A stretch of DNA of 64,000 nt from the NCBI GenBank assembly GCA_963402885.1, contig OY727102.1:4340001-4404000 (forward strand). Reading direction: 5' to 3'. The stretch comes from Antedon bifida (taxonomy: Eukaryota; Echinodermata; Crinoidea; Comatulida; Antedonidae). Under the pieces are notes generated by a model, which had not been told where the DNA came from, did not search any database, and saw nothing but the letters and a program-made list of their open reading frames with translations. Shown here one piece after another: positions 12,374 to 25,286 of the stretch (positions are counted from its first letter, which is position 1; each line of letters begins with the position of its first letter). The translations under genes were made by a program, and so were the position numbers.

Positions 12374-15300
12374 TCATGTTCGCATTGCATCAATATTCCT
12401 TGCCAATTCTGACTCTAATGACTCCTGAAACAGATAATCATTTCATATTTGATAATCTATGATAACCAGTTCAATTTTAATCACTTTAACAATAGCCAGT
12501 TTAATGATAACCAGCTTAATGTTAACCAGTATAAATATTAACCAGTTTAATGATAACCAGTTTAATGATAACCAGTTTAATGATAACCAGTTTAATGATA
12601 ACCAGTTTAGTTGTAAAACATGTTTCTTTCAAATACTGTACTGTATTATGTTTGTTATATAAACGAAAACACATGGCATATTAAGCAAAATCACAAGCAA
12701 TAGTATAGGCCTGAACAGATTTAACTGTTCTTGCTCCAATACCCATTGAATGCCTAATATACATGTATTGCTTGGATAGGAAAACAAAATAAAATTCATT
12801 TAGTATTAAAAATATATAAAAAAAATATATATTTCAATCAATCATATCCAGCTGCAAATTACAACATGCCTTGCCCCATGTTTTTTTTTTACATGGATAA
12901 CAAAGCTATGATTTGAGTACAGGGTTTATGGATTGGTAATCAAGTTCGATAACCAAATAAGCTACAGCACCACTACAAGACCAGGCAATACAGAATTAAT
13001 TACAGGTAGTAAACTTACCAATTCTTGTCTGGCTTCTTCAATCTTCACTTTAGTTAGTGTTATGTTAGGAGGCAAACAATGGTAGCTGTCCAATTTAGAC
13101 TTCAAAGGTACAAGTTTTGCTTTTAAATTACCGAGGTACTAAAAAAAACAAAGACTTTATGAATTTAAAATCAAAATCCTGGAATTTGACCATTGGTCGC
13201 ACTTGGATAATTTCATGCGTTTACCATGGTTTTACAAAACCTTAACCGGTGACATTAAAAACTATGATTGAAGTGCATGGTGAAGATCATGAACTCTTGA
13301 TGTTTACCAAAGTGCCATGTCTGGATTGGACTTTTTTAGTCAGCATGGTTAGTTTAATATATATAATATTTCCTTATGGTTTTACCAAGACTATGGTAAG
13401 TTCGACTGGGCAGGTAAAATTAATCGTTGGTATAAATCATAACCACTATTCAGATTGGACTTAATTTGGTCAATTTATCCGGTGACTCAGTTATTAAGTC
13501 CAATGCAATCACGACTTAACATAATATGATTGCATTTCCCACAACTATAGTACTTAAATTTGAAGGCTTTTATTATATTTAATTCATATTAGCTATAAAC
13601 CTACTTGAGCTTCTTTCACAAGACTTTGGTGACTATATGATTCACTAAAACCATTCTCATTCAACTGATCCTAAAAAAAAAACATTTAAGTATTTTATAA
13701 AATCATTATTTCTATGATGAAATATATATAACTAATTAAAATTAGTTAACACACAGTATGGGACACCTACATTAGGAGGATTGTAATTTTTAAAATCAGA
13801 CTTCTAAGAATTTCCAATTTATGTTTAAAAGTCAAAGCAGTCAGAAGTTATTTTTACATCATAAAGTCAAAGCAGTCAGAAGTTAAAATGAGATTTTAAA
13901 CTAAAATATTGTAGTTACAAGTAGAACATTGAGTAGTGGTATTGAGATTTACACGCCTGCTTACCAAACACATCATTCTAGGTACAAATACTGGCTCTAT
14001 TGCAGTACCATGATTTGTTTATGGAACAAAAAGTCCCAAGTTTACAATGCATGGGCTTGTTAAATGTTGGAAATAACAAAGATGACAACATTCTATTGAA
14101 ATACCTACCTTTAGCTGTTGGCGTTTAGCAGCATATTCTCTGATTTTGTTATGCAGGAATCCAGTTGTTCTGATCTTCTTTTCCAACTCTGGTCCTGCAT
14201 TTTTTGACTGATCTTCCAATGTTTCAAGAACTCTAACATAAATTTAAATGAAGAAAATACTTCAGAAATGATTAAAGATTTTAATATTTAATTTTTAAGC
14301 CTGCTATCATGTCGGCGTTAGTCAACGCTATCATCTTTGATCGTTAAAAGTTCAACAATGATCGTTTGTAAACGACCTAGTTGAAATGATAACGATAACG
14401 TGATCATTTGATTTCTAGAGTTGAAAATGCCTGTCTTTTCTCTCGACGTCGTCGTCGTAACACGAAAAAATGAATAGAGGACTCCTCTCCTAGGCACACT
14501 ATCTCTATACTGATGGTTCTTCGTGCTCAGTAGGCCTATTATAGTCCAAATAGCATTTTGGACTAGGCTGAAGTTTTAGACCTATCCAGACCCTATACCA
14601 CGCCTACTTTCCGGAACATCATTTTATAGTCACTTTGGATGATGCAACAAAAATAAATGTAGTCAGGAGGATTTTCCATCAATTATGTGACGTCATGTAC
14701 TGTATCGCCAAGATGATTGGTCAGTTCTTGTGTTTTAACATTGCAATATCGCTAGAGTTTAACTGGATTCAACTCTTGCGATTGTCATTAATCGCGACTT
14801 GTAGCGTCGATTAACATTTATTTTTTTTATTATTATTACACATTTTCCTGTAAATCGCAGAAGTTCTGTGTCGCCGTTGTTTGTTAAAAATGTACCTTTT
14901 GCTGTAAATTGTTACAATTTCAATGTTTACGTAGAAGATCGCCGATTATTGTTAACGAGAGCGCCGAATAACGTCAACAAGAAAACAGGCTTTACATGCA
15001 CATATCGCTTTTTAAAGATTTACTTTCTATTGTCAACAACTGCTTGCAAGCTTTACAACAACAATTCCCAGTGAAATTAATTTGTGATCAGTGATTCTAG
15101 TTGCATACCTTTTTAAGTTGGCAGCTTTGATAAGGGCAGCTTTAGTTTTAGTAAACAACTGTTCATTTTGTTTTGCTTCGACGTGATGTGCTTTCTTTGT
15201 TTCCATCATGGATTCTGTTAAATTGTTCATCTGCAGTATATAACTGAAATTTAAAAATAGTAAACTTAACTTAAGGTGTAGTTCATCCTCATCAGTTACT

Positions 15301-17578
15301 GCTCTTGTTGTGACATGATGTTTTCTAGCATTTTCTGCCATTTGCCTCTGTCATGGGCAGAATGGTTATGTGAATGTGTCTATGAATTTTGGTCTTTACT
15401 TTTCTGTTTCATCAGTGCAAAGCGTCTTTGGTGTAGTTAATGGGTTAAAAATAAATAGTGGGTTGTAAACACATTTTCCTGCATATCAAAGAGAAAGATG
15501 AGGGGTTTTGCTATTCTTTAACACATTTTTAACAGCCTTTTTCATTAATACCTTACTTACAGATAGTTCAGATAAAAACTGACAGACAGACATTAACCTG
15601 TTACCTTGCAATAATATGTTCATTTATTGAACTGATTGAAATGTAAGGATGTGATTAAACCCTGTTACAATAACTAAAAGATATGTTTTACCTTGATGTT
15701 GTGACATCTTTAATTTCTAGGATTGTTGCAATCTCAGCCAATGTTCTCAAACTCACTGTTCCTGACTGTGATAAGGATGGTGTTGATAAGCCAACAGATT
15801 CTAATATACGACTAAGACGTTTGGCTAAAAATGAAACATCAGTAAATAGAAATAACTTTATAAAATTGTTGTTTGGCTAAAATTTAATTATAGCCAAACA
15901 ACAATTTTATAAAATAGTAATTTTAAAGAAGTTAATTAATTGTGTGTGTGTGTGCTTGAGTAAATGCATTGGTATTGTGATCCGAGAATTTCACAAAAAT
16001 GTTGTTCCCTTTTGGGACTACTGTATAACTAGGTAATTTTACAATATTTAAATACCAACCTTCTGCTTCATATTCTGAAGTTTTTTGGTTCAAATCTGCA
16101 ACAATAATTTCTGCATCATGGTCACGTTCTCTGTTCTTCTGCATTAGTTTGGTTAGTGTTTCAAGGTTGCGTTCGTTAATTTCATACTGAGGTATGTCAT
16201 CTTCCACAAACACCTCTTCAAGCCACATTTGTACCTATCATCAAATTGTAAAATTTTATTTTAAATTCCTGCATTATTTAATTTCTTGTAGGAAAAATCT
16301 GTAAAAATGGAAAATTACTGAATCATCCTTTTGTAAATGATGTAATATTTGTTTCTATGTTGTAAAAATGCTTACCTTAGTGATGCTTACCTTAGTGAAA
16401 TAAGGAGGCAAAGAGTATTTACTCGTAGAGGCTGCCTCCTCTTATAGTGTTTATGTGTGTGTCATAATTTTGCTTGAAAGTGTTAAAGATGTTTTAAACT
16501 TTTGGACTAAATTAAAAAATGTATAGGTATAAAGAATGCTGTATCATTCAAGGAAAATAGTTACGCAGTATTGTTAATTTTCTCATAGTTGTTGGAAATT
16601 TATTTTACGAGAGTACAGTAGATGTAGGCTCAATTTATTCAAGATGTTTTGTAATTAGATTTACTGGCGTGTTCCTTTGATTGAAACGAAAATATAACTG
16701 ATATTAAAGTTTTTTCAATTAAAAAAAAAATATTATGTTTTTGGATAAGTTCAGGTTTTAAACGAATTCATTTTTATGAATAAGATTATAATAACAAAAA
16801 TTGTAATTTATGGACAAAACACTGTAGCCTAGGCTTAGGTATATTATTTAATATTATTATTAGTGGGCTGTGGTAGGACTTTAAAGTCAATCATGAAGTC
16901 TCAAATTAACTTAATTAATGAATGAATTGTGGTCTAGGCTACTAGGCTAGGCCTACTAGTAGTAGTAGTTAGTAGGCCTACTACTAACTAGGGGATTCCC
17001 CTACTTTATTAGGCTAGTCTAGCTTTTTAAAATTGTCTAAATTAATATTAGGTAAGGTAAGACTACCTCTAACTAGGCCTAGGATAGTACTAGTACTAGG
17101 CCTATTGCTATGGCCGGCCGTATGGATGACCGGCCCTACCTACCCGGCCTATACTCTAGTCTAGGACTAGGCCTGGCCCTAGCTAGGCCCTACCTAGTCT
17201 AGCTTGGCCTACCTACCACCTACTGTACTACTAGTAGCCTACTACCAAGAGGTCCTAGCCTAGCTAGGCCTAGTGCCAGAGTAGTAGCCTACTAGTAGTA
17301 GTAGGCCTAGGGCCGAATCGTCCCACTACCCTACTGTCTGTACCCCAGCCAGGCCCCCATTTAATTAGGCTAGGCCTAGGCCGCTAGAGGCCTCTAGTAC
17401 AGTAGTAGGTTAGCCTAGCTAGCCTAGGCTAGGCCTACTAGCCTAGACTATAGAGGTTAGGCTAGGCCTTCATATCCAATCAAAGTTAAATATATTTATA
17501 AATAAATAAATAAATCCATTGATCTATATAATTTTTCCTTTCGTTAATAATACCTACTTTTCTATGTTTTTCATTCAT
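12374..17578 (-). CDS. HAUS1: HAUS augmin-like complex subunit 1
   Basis: A coiled-coil subunit of the augmin complex, which recruits gamma-tubulin to spindle microtubules for branching nucleation (family knowledge). Eight coding exons: 17578-17558, 16234-16060, 15824-15692, 15243-15109, 14232-14109, 13670-13605, 13138-13019 and 12424-12374. All have GT-AG junctions, and phase is kept throughout, giving 825 nt or 274 residues; the human protein is 278. Landmarks match the family: W-L-x2-V-F...IPQYEINERN near the N terminus, then RERDHDAEIIVADLNQKTSEYE, SHQSLVKEA, and KVKIEEARQELESLESELARN at the C terminus. The product is mostly charged and helical. The start ATG in the 21-nt first exon is the weakest part of the model. 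The gene is head to head with MRPL24, so a shared promoter in the 17.58-19.0 kb interval is plausible (inference). Confidence 0.93.
12459..12609. repeat. 15-bp tandem repeat in the last HAUS1 intron
   Basis: Units of TAACCAGTTTAATGA, imperfect from 12459 and five almost perfect copies at about 12538-12609. On plus they open a short Asn-rich frame that has no other support. Located between HAUS1 exons 7 and 8. Confidence 0.88.
15857..15913. repeat. Perfect 23-bp inverted repeat
   Basis: The arms at 15857-15879 and 15891-15913 are exact reverse complements (core AAATTGTTGTTTGGCTA) with an 11-nt AT-rich spacer. It lies in a HAUS1 intron, about 33 bp upstream of exon 3 in transcript order, and could fold in the pre-mRNA. 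It may be a tiny hairpin element or a mutational palindrome. Confidence 0.85.
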
Positions 17579-18310
17579 CGCGATCTCTCTAGTAGAAAGA
17601 GGCCAAACACCAAATTCAATTGTGCCGCCTTTTTTCAAATGTGATATTTACACGGCAACATGTGTATTATAAACCGCAGTGTCAATTATTGCACATATGT
17701 ACGTATTAATAGAAAGGCGGCTGATCGTCGTGACAATAGAAACAGTAAAAAGTATTTCATGAGACGCATGAGGGCGGGTAATCGTCAAGTTTTTGGTGGA
17801 AAACATGCTGTTGTTATTGTGGTACGTGTGTTAATCCATGGTGTGTGGTACAGTAGTTTAAATTTGCAATTATTAATTGGTGAAATGAATTAGGTAACTC
17901 ATACGGCCAATGTATTGTATTGTATCTTTTACAAATTATGTAGGCCTAGGGCCTAGGCCTATAAATAGGTATACCTAGGCTCCTAGGCTAGGCCTACTAC
18001 TACAGTACTAGTCTAGTACTACTAGCTAGGCTAGGCCCTAGCCCTAGTAGTAGGCCTAGCTAGCTAGCTGCTAGGCCTCTAGGCCTATACTAACTAGCCT
18101 AGGCCTACTAGAGGCCTAGGACTTAGGCCTAGGCCTAATAAATACAGCATATCAAAAATAAACTAATAAGCCAAGGCCTAACTAACTAGGCCCCTATCTT
18201 TTATTTAGGCTATCTAATAAAAGCCATTTTTGACTCGGCCCTAGGATTTAGTTAGGCTACACTCTACAGCATGCCCTCTAGCTTGGCCTACTAACTACTT
18301 AGCTATCTAG
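16930..18310. repeat. CTAG / TAGGCC-rich low-complexity block (two parts)
   Basis: Two dense stretches, about 16930-17470 and 17935-18310, are built almost entirely of overlapping CTAG, TAGGCC and AGGCCT words. They flank the HAUS1 first exon and the putative upstream exon of MRPL24. Short copies of the same words occur elsewhere, for example 44756-44840 and 47335-47360. They have no fixed period, so this is cryptic simplicity and not a clean tandem array. Confidence 0.8.
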
Positions 18311-19003
18311 AGTTTTAAGTAAACTAACTGCAGCAAGGTACTAAGGTCTACAAATGATATTTTGGACACGTTTGATTGAAACCATCACGTCACATTTTTT
18401 TTGGTGATTGCCATTGGTATTTTTTTGTATAAAATTGTGAAAAGTATACCAGGGAGTTAACAACTCCCTGATATTGGAGAAACGAGATGGTCTCTAAAAA
18501 CAAGGTGAAAACAAAAAGGACGTCATTACACACAACCAAATGGTGAGAACAAGGGCGAATAGAAATTCATCTTCCCAAGTATTACACAAATCAGCTATCA
18601 CGGATCACGCAATAAGAAAAATTGACCATGTACCAAATTGGAGAGTAAAGGTTATCGAAAAAGAATCACAGATAGAAAGATTAAAGAAGCCATATGGAAA
18701 TGAAGACACAATATCAATAGAGACATCAAAGGATATGATCTTCCACATGTGTATGATAGTCTACTGAAGAAAATTGAAGCAGGAGGGGGGCAAGCGGAAA
18801 TGCTCAATCGTCAACAACAGGACGACTGGTGGCGCTACACAGCATCTCCAAGACTGTACAGACCATTCCAAAGACTCCTTTTAGGTTGTTAGGTAGACCT
18901 GTGCTTTTTAAGCACAATACAATACTCATGTATGAAATTACTTACTTTTATAAAGATGATTTTCATTTTACAGGTTATGCATTTGTGGTATTGAACACTA
19001 AAG
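17579..19003. promoter_or_regulatory. Divergent intergenic region between HAUS1 and MRPL24
   Basis: The two start codons are 1.4 kb apart and point away from each other, so regulatory sequence for both genes must lie here. A plus-strand open stretch from 17660 ends at a good donor (GTACGT at 17822). An acceptor at 18973 directly precedes the MRPL24 first coding exon, so a 5' UTR exon of MRPL24 is likely near 17.6-17.8 kb. Joining these gives an in-frame TGA at 18992-18994 before the MRPL24 ATG, which makes the upstream frame non-coding for MRPL24. No TATA box stands out. Confidence 0.5.
18450..18840 (+). pseudogene. Broken GIY-YIG endonuclease end of a Penelope-like retroelement
   Basis: The plus strand encodes the C-terminal tail of the kind seen in Penelope-like elements. 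One frame reads TRANRNSSSQVLHKSAITDHA...VKVIEKESQIER. After a frameshift the other frame reads IKEAIWK, an in-frame TGA, then NINRDIKGYDLPHVYDSLL. The order of blocks (SAITDHA, V-I-E-x-E, K-E-A-I-W, NRD-x-GYDLPHVYDSL) matches that tail, and the frameshift plus stop show it is dead. A hairpin with the arms GGGAGTT/AACTCCC at about 18453-18468, followed by CTGAT...GAGAAAC...GGTC, precedes it. Assignment to Penelope rather than another GIY-YIG element is inference. Confidence 0.6.
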
Positions 19004-20822
19004 ATGCCCCGTTTAACACAACTATGTTTGGCAACAGCCAGACACATCAGAGAGATAAGAGTGAACAGACATTTCCGTTATGGCATGGCCCGTCCCGGGA
19101 CCTTGCAGTCTCAGATGGCAAATCTTCCTGGTAGAGAGAGGCCACCAGTTATAGTTAGACCAATTAAGGAGTGGCAAATTCACCTTGGTGATTTGGTAAG
19201 TGAAGACTAAACTAAAGAAAAAAACATGGATATGTCCTGAGTGGGAACTCCAATTCTATGAAACAACCACACCTTCAAAGTATTTAACCAATACTAAAGC
19301 TTATTGTAAGGTTTTCTACCCAACCAATACAGTACCAAACAAAGAAACCTACAATAAATAGATAGGCAGAATATGCAAATACTATAAAACTACTATAACT
19401 AAACACATGGTGTCATAATCTATTTTTCTAATTACTAAATTAAAATTAGCTTGGACTACCATTGAAGCTCTCCAGTTAATAATAATAATCTTATCTTTTT
19501 TATTAGGTTCATATCCTAAAAGGAAAAGATAAAGGTAAACAAGGTCTGATTTGTGATATTATCAAGGAGAGAAACTGGGTTGTTGTAGAAGGTCTTAATT
19601 GTGTAAGTTTTAAACAGTTTTGATACGGTATTTATGTGAAAGCAGACAAGCTTAATTTTCTTTATACAATTTCATTGTGTTATTGTGCAGAACCTGTTTT
19701 ACATTTTTACCTACTTACAGTACAATACATTATTTCATTGTTTATAGTGTTATAAAATGGTAGGCAAAATGGAAGGATTAAGAGGAACTATGGTTGTAAG
19801 TGAGATGCCTTTAGATTACTTTGAAGTTGCTCTTATTGACCCATCAGACAAGTGAGTATTATTTCATTGAGTTACAAATTAAGGTCAACAAATGTGAGTG
19901 TGATTGATACTTTAACTCTCACTCTTTGACAGGTCTAGTATTTCATTGAGTTAAAAGCTTAGACAGCAAAAACATGCCCCTCCCCTCACAAAAAAAGCCA
20001 CTAGGAGAAACACCACAGATTCAATTACTTTGTTGTAATGCTATCAGTATTTAAATTAAATGACTGCTTATAAACTACTTTTTTAAACCATAACACACGA
20101 TGCAATTTGTTGTTACAGTCAACCAACAGATGTTCAGTTGCGTTACACAGAAGCAGGTGATCGTGTAAGAGTATCAAAAAGAACGGGCAGAGTCATACCA
20201 ATACCAGCCAAAGCGTTACTAAATCCAGATGAACCAGATCCTGCTAAATACACAGGTAAATGAATAGTGTCGGACATTAGTTAATCCTCCCTTTATATGG
20301 AAGAGCACCCTATATTCGTACATACAGTATATGCATATATTTATATACCTTTCCAAAGTTTTCATTTATTTGTTATGTTGATTCATATTTATATTGAAAG
20401 TTATCAGTAATTGAAAGAACACCTACTTCAATGAAAACTCCAATATGCACCTTGCTCCTATGAGCACCATCTCTAATAAGCACCTGCTGTAATATGTTCC
20501 TGCTCCAATATGCACCTCCTCCAATACGCTCCTTGCTCCTATATGCACCTTTCTCCAATGTGTACCTGCTCCAATAGGCACCAGGCTCTAATGTTATATG
20601 TACACCTGCTCCAATAGTTGCCCAAACACACCTTGCAGCTGTATCTGGCTATATTTCTATATTACAATAAACTTTTTTTTCATAGATCAACCCAAGGACA
20701 CAGCCGCTGATATGGCAGGCAAGAAAACATATAAAATAGAGAATATATCAGTTGAGGATGACTTGATGGATAAGTGTAATATTATTGAAACAAGAAAAAG
20801 AGCAAAGACCTACTGGTACTAG
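19004..20822 (+). CDS. MRPL24: Mitochondrial large ribosomal subunit protein L24 (uL24m)
   Basis: A component of the mitochondrial 39S ribosomal subunit carrying a KOW RNA-binding motif. Five coding exons, 19004-19195, 19507-19602, 19748-19851, 20119-20255 and 20686-20822, join in phase to 666 nt or 221 residues; the human protein is 216. The N terminus ([28 protein letters not shown]) is basic, as expected for a mitochondrial presequence, and the HFRYGM...RPG block is a family landmark. The KOW-like segment is [16 protein letters not shown] followed by [11 protein letters not shown] at about residues 61-95. Later blocks include [20 protein letters not shown], and the end is [11 protein letters not shown], as in vertebrate orthologues. 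An in-frame TGA at 18992-18994 supports this start. A possible ATTAAA poly(A) signal lies near 21094. Confidence 0.96.
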
Positions 20823-22291
20823 ACAAGAATTAATTAATAACTTGCATTGCAGTAGGATATATTACCTATTTGTGCTGTTGAAGCCACAACAAATTGTCTG
20901 CATTAATTTTTACCAAATATGGTATTAACTGTAACTTATTTAACTACCTGTATAGTCATGAATCATCCATTTTTACAATGACACATGTATGTGGAGACAA
21001 ACTATATAGCAGCAGCATGACAAAGTAATAATTATTGAGGAATATGCTTTAGGATCTGTAACTAAATATAAAAAGAAAATGTTGTCGGGAGAATATTAAA
21101 CATATTTAAAAAAATATTGTATGATCTGACCAGCCCCAACTTGTACAGCAATGTCCGAGTTGAGCTTTAGACGTTGAAGAAAGTATTTGAGGTAAAAAAA
21201 ATATTACAAAGTAAAAACTGGAAGAACTATTGTTTTATTTTGCTGTTATGACCTCATGTATTATAATTGTTAACATCATTGCGCACAGATTAATATTTTA
21301 GTTTTTCTTCTGTAATTCACCCACTTTTGACCAATCGTGAAGGCCAAAAACAAATGGATTTCAGTGAAAATACTGGGTTTCCCCCAATTTGTATTAACGG
21401 ATACTGGCAAAACAGAAGGACAATGCAGCAACTAGACAACGTCAGACTAGGCCTATAACTAGCGTACGCTGTTCGTACGTCGCTGTCATCTAGGCCTACC
21501 TGGCTAGGCCTAAAGACCATCCACGAGAGGACATTCACCGTGAGCTACTTAGTGCATTGTTTCTCTATTTTTATCATAATTGACCATAAAGGGTACATTT
21601 AAGACAAGGAATGACCTGGTTTAATGTTTTTAAAGTAATACATTATATGCATTATTTTTACAAAACGTCAATCAAAAATTGTAGGGAATGGGTCTTTAAA
21701 GGCCAGGTGCGGGCAAAAAATTTCTATTGATTATACATTCCAATAATTATCGATCTATAGTTTCCCCTATGTTTCATAATTTTTGGGATTTTATTTGTGT
21801 TACACAAGCTTGTTGAAAATAAGCACTTTCTTATCAGTGGGGGGATAGTTCAAATTACACAGTAAAATCTCTATTCGTTTGTACACACATTTTGTAAATA
21901 GAGAGGCATTTTAAAAAGCTATGAAATATAAACGGTGTGGTAAAACATTTTATCAAATGACTAAATATAGGTAATATAACTTGAATATTACATTTCTGAT
22001 ATTTTTATTCAACTTCAGATTTTTATTTTCATGCTATAGCAAAAATTATCCACCGTATATCCACCATCTTTTTTCACCGTCTAGGGAGTCACCAGACATG
22101 TTATTACATTAGGTTAACTACCTAACTACTGAAAAAAAGTCTTTCTGGTTTTTATGGAAGAATTTTGCCAAATTTTGTATTTGACCATATTAAGGGAAAT
22201 TCATGTTTTTTCGTCTTGATTTCTGTGACAAATATTTGGTTTATGTACAATTAACAAAATATTATATTTAAAATTCATGCCTGTACCTGAG
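20823..22291. other. Intergenic DNA downstream of MRPL24
   Basis: AT-rich sequence without supported exons. A GGGAATGGGTCTTTAA word at about 21686 is the same as the start of the satellite unit at 22354 onward, so it may be the seed or an outlying copy. The minus-strand 73-codon frame at 21317-21538 is not recognisable. Confidence 0.5.
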
Positions 22292-23140
22292 CTTTAAGCT
22301 AAGGGAATTACTGTACAGTATATACTGTATGTAGTTCTAGTCAGCATCAGCATAGGGAATGGGTCTTTAAGCTAAGGGAATTACTGTACAGTATATACTG
22401 TATGTAGTTCTAGTCAGCATCAGCATAGGGAATGGGTCTTTAAGCTAAGGGAATTACTGTACAGTATATACTGTATGTAGTTCTAGTCAGCATCAGCATA
22501 GGGAATGGGTCTTTAAGCTAAGGGAATTACTGTACAGTATATACTGTATGTAGTTCTAGTCAGCATAGGGAATGGGTCTTTAAGCTAAGGGAATTACTGT
22601 ACAGTATATACTGTATGTAGTTCTAGTCAGCATCAGCATAGGGAATGGGTCTTTAAGCTAAGGGAATTACTGTAAAGTATATACTGTATGTAGTTCTAGT
22701 CAGCATCAGCATAGGGAATGGGTCTTTAAGCTAAGGGAATTACTGTAAAGTATATACTGTATGTAGTTCTAGTCAGCATCAGCATAGGGAATGGGTCTTT
22801 AAGCTAAGGGAATTACTGTAAAGTATATACTGTATGTAGTTCTAGTCAGCATCAGCATAGGGAATGGGTCTTTAAGCTAAGGGAATTATTGTAAAGTATA
22901 TACTGTATGTAGTTCTAGTCAGCATCAGCATAGGGAATGGGTCTTTAAGCTAAGGGAATTACTGTAAAGTATATACTGTATGTAGTTCTAGTCAGCATCA
23001 GCATAGGGAATGGGTCTTTAAGCTAAGGGAATTACTGTACAGTATATACTGTATGTAGTTCTAGTCAGCATCAGCATAGGGAATGGGTCTTTAAGCTAAG
23101 GGAATTACTGTACAGTATATACTGTAGTTCTAGTCAGCAT
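22292..23140. repeat. 73-bp satellite, 12 copies
   Basis: Twelve tandem units begin with CTTTAAGCTAAGGGAATTA at 22292, 22365, 22438, 22511, 22578, 22651, 22724, 22797, 22870, 22943, 23016 and 23089. The period is 73 bp, except one 67-bp unit that lacks one CAGCAT, and the last copy is truncated. Each unit contains a small dyad (ACTGTACAGTATATACTGTA). Five consecutive copies (22651 to 22943) carry TGTAAAG where the others carry TGTACAG, so a block was amplified after the variant arose. Confidence 0.95.
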
Positions 23141-25286
23141 CACATTTAATTGTTTACATGTAATCTATTTCCTATGGCCTTTTGTGAACAATTCAAACAT
23201 GACCAAAACTATATTGTCAATATCTTTCATGACGAGATTGACCTATGACCTCGATTGACTATATGTGCAAATCCAGGATGTTAGGAAAAAGGAGTGGTGA
23301 AAAAAGATTGGATTCTTTTCACAATTACGTTAAAGATTTATTGTCCCCCTTAAAAATATTTTACATTTTTTGTTGAATTTTCCATTTTTGTGTCCAAAAA
23401 TTGGATTTGGTTTTTTTTTTCTACAAAAGTAAACTTTATTAAACTGCTAAGGCATATTTAAAGTCAGATCTATTTGAATACAATAGGTGTATGTTGTATG
23501 TTTTACTATTTTAAAAAACACAGAAACATTTTTTACTGATATACTTCAATATTTTATTTGCAAACCTTTTCTCCTAGTACTTAGTACTTCATATCATAAT
23601 GCGAAGTGTTTCTGTTTATTGCTAGGGCACAGCAAAGATATACCTGTCCTTTTATAAAACTCTAAATTGCAAAATATATAAACATAAAACATTAAATTAT
23701 AATAACAATTGCAACCAAATATACATTTCATAATTATGACATATTTATTAAAAATGTTCATAAAGCCTAAAACCATTGAGTTAATTAAAATATACAAAGG
23801 GTAGGCACTATAGTGCGTTCTGTGTCCCATTGAAAATATTTTTTATCATTATATTCTTGGCATGCAATTTCAAAATGCTATGTCTAAATACTTTAATACC
23901 TTTACCACTGCCGAGACATAATGTACAAAATGCTAAATTGGCCCTATGTCAAGAAAAATGTTATTGCTACTCCATAATCCCCAAAATAAAAATACCAATA
24001 TGTACGTAACCTTCAATTATTTGTCATTAGATACATAATATAAAACTACTTTGTTTACAAGTAAATTGATACCTTTTAAAACCTCATAAAATATAACTCG
24101 AAATACAGTACTTCAGATTTCCCAATTATAAATAATATATATATTTCCAATTCATCACTTACACCATTATACTAACTATACAATCATCGATTTGATATAA
24201 TTTGATCAGTCATATTCATAGTACATATATAAAAATGTACTACCTCAAAAATTATGTTAAATGTCAATACCAGCCTGCCTCTGTAGAGCATGAGCTACAT
24301 AGGCACGAATAGACTTAAATGCTATTTTCTAGCATGTCATGTAAATTGAGGGAAACGGAATCAGTGTACTGTAACATGGCATTATATTTTCAGAACTTTT
24401 GGCAGCGTGGAAGCCCAAATTTGATATTCAACCTTGAGTAGATGATATGTTTTTATGACGCACTAAATTTTGAATTATAGCCAACTTTTTTACATAATTT
24501 TTTTAAAGGATGATTTCAAAATGTACAGTATTATGCTGAAAGTAGGAATTTCTTTAAATTCAATCAATTTTGTATCTATTATGATTATTCCTGAGTGAGA
24601 TTATAGAATTTAATTTAAAAATAAACAAAACCACGTGTTTTGGACAAACTAGTTTAAAAAATGTTAAAATTTCAGATTTCAAATTTCCTTTTTGATTATT
24701 TAGAGTACATCTATCATGGAGGAAATATCTGTATATTTCCTCCATGCATCTATTAAACTACTGTACTGTATATACCATTATTGCCCAATTAGCAAAAATA
24801 AATCTATTTTTTTCTAAGTATCTAAATTCTAAACTGGTACATTTCTTAATAACTTTGTTTATCAAGGGCTCTTTTTGAGAGGTTGTTTCCAACATTTAAC
24901 AACAGATACATCTGCAGCTATTTACATTAATATAAAATAACATTAAGTTGGGATGTGGTGGTTATCTTGGGTGGGGACAGGGGCAATGATACAATTTGAA
25001 ACTTTTAACTACAATGTCACATACTTCTTCTATCACTATACATAAATTTATCAACAATATAACATGCTTGTTGTCAAACACCTATTGTTAACAGCCTTAT
25101 ATTTTTTTAATTTAATTGTGAAAAGAATATAAGGCACGGTCCAATTAATAAAAATTAATTGTATAATATTTATACTGATTTAAGCCATGTGTCATGTTTA
25201 CAATCTATAAATTGGAAATAACATTACAGTAATGGTGTACTTATGGATAACAAATTGTATGTGATAAAATATATTTTAATATAAAT
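23141..25286. other. Intergenic / 3' flank of pygopus
   Basis: AT-rich sequence with a diverged repeat fragment near 23330 (TTAAAGATTTATTGTCCCCC, the same terminal word as the elements at 37236 and 45740). There are no recognisable exons. Part may be pygopus 3' UTR, but I could not place a clear poly(A) signal. Confidence 0.5.

Noticed and set aside
17660-17893. Separate small gene or MRPL24 N-terminal extension
   Set aside because: Splicing it to the MRPL24 first coding exon meets an in-frame TGA at 18992-18994; at most it is 5' UTR.
18829-19134. 101-codon plus frame before MRPL24
   Set aside because: It is in another frame over retroelement remnant, intron and MRPL24 exon 1.
22292-23140. 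CRISPR-like array
   Set aside because: The units are continuous 73-bp tandem copies with no unique spacers, and the genome is eukaryotic.
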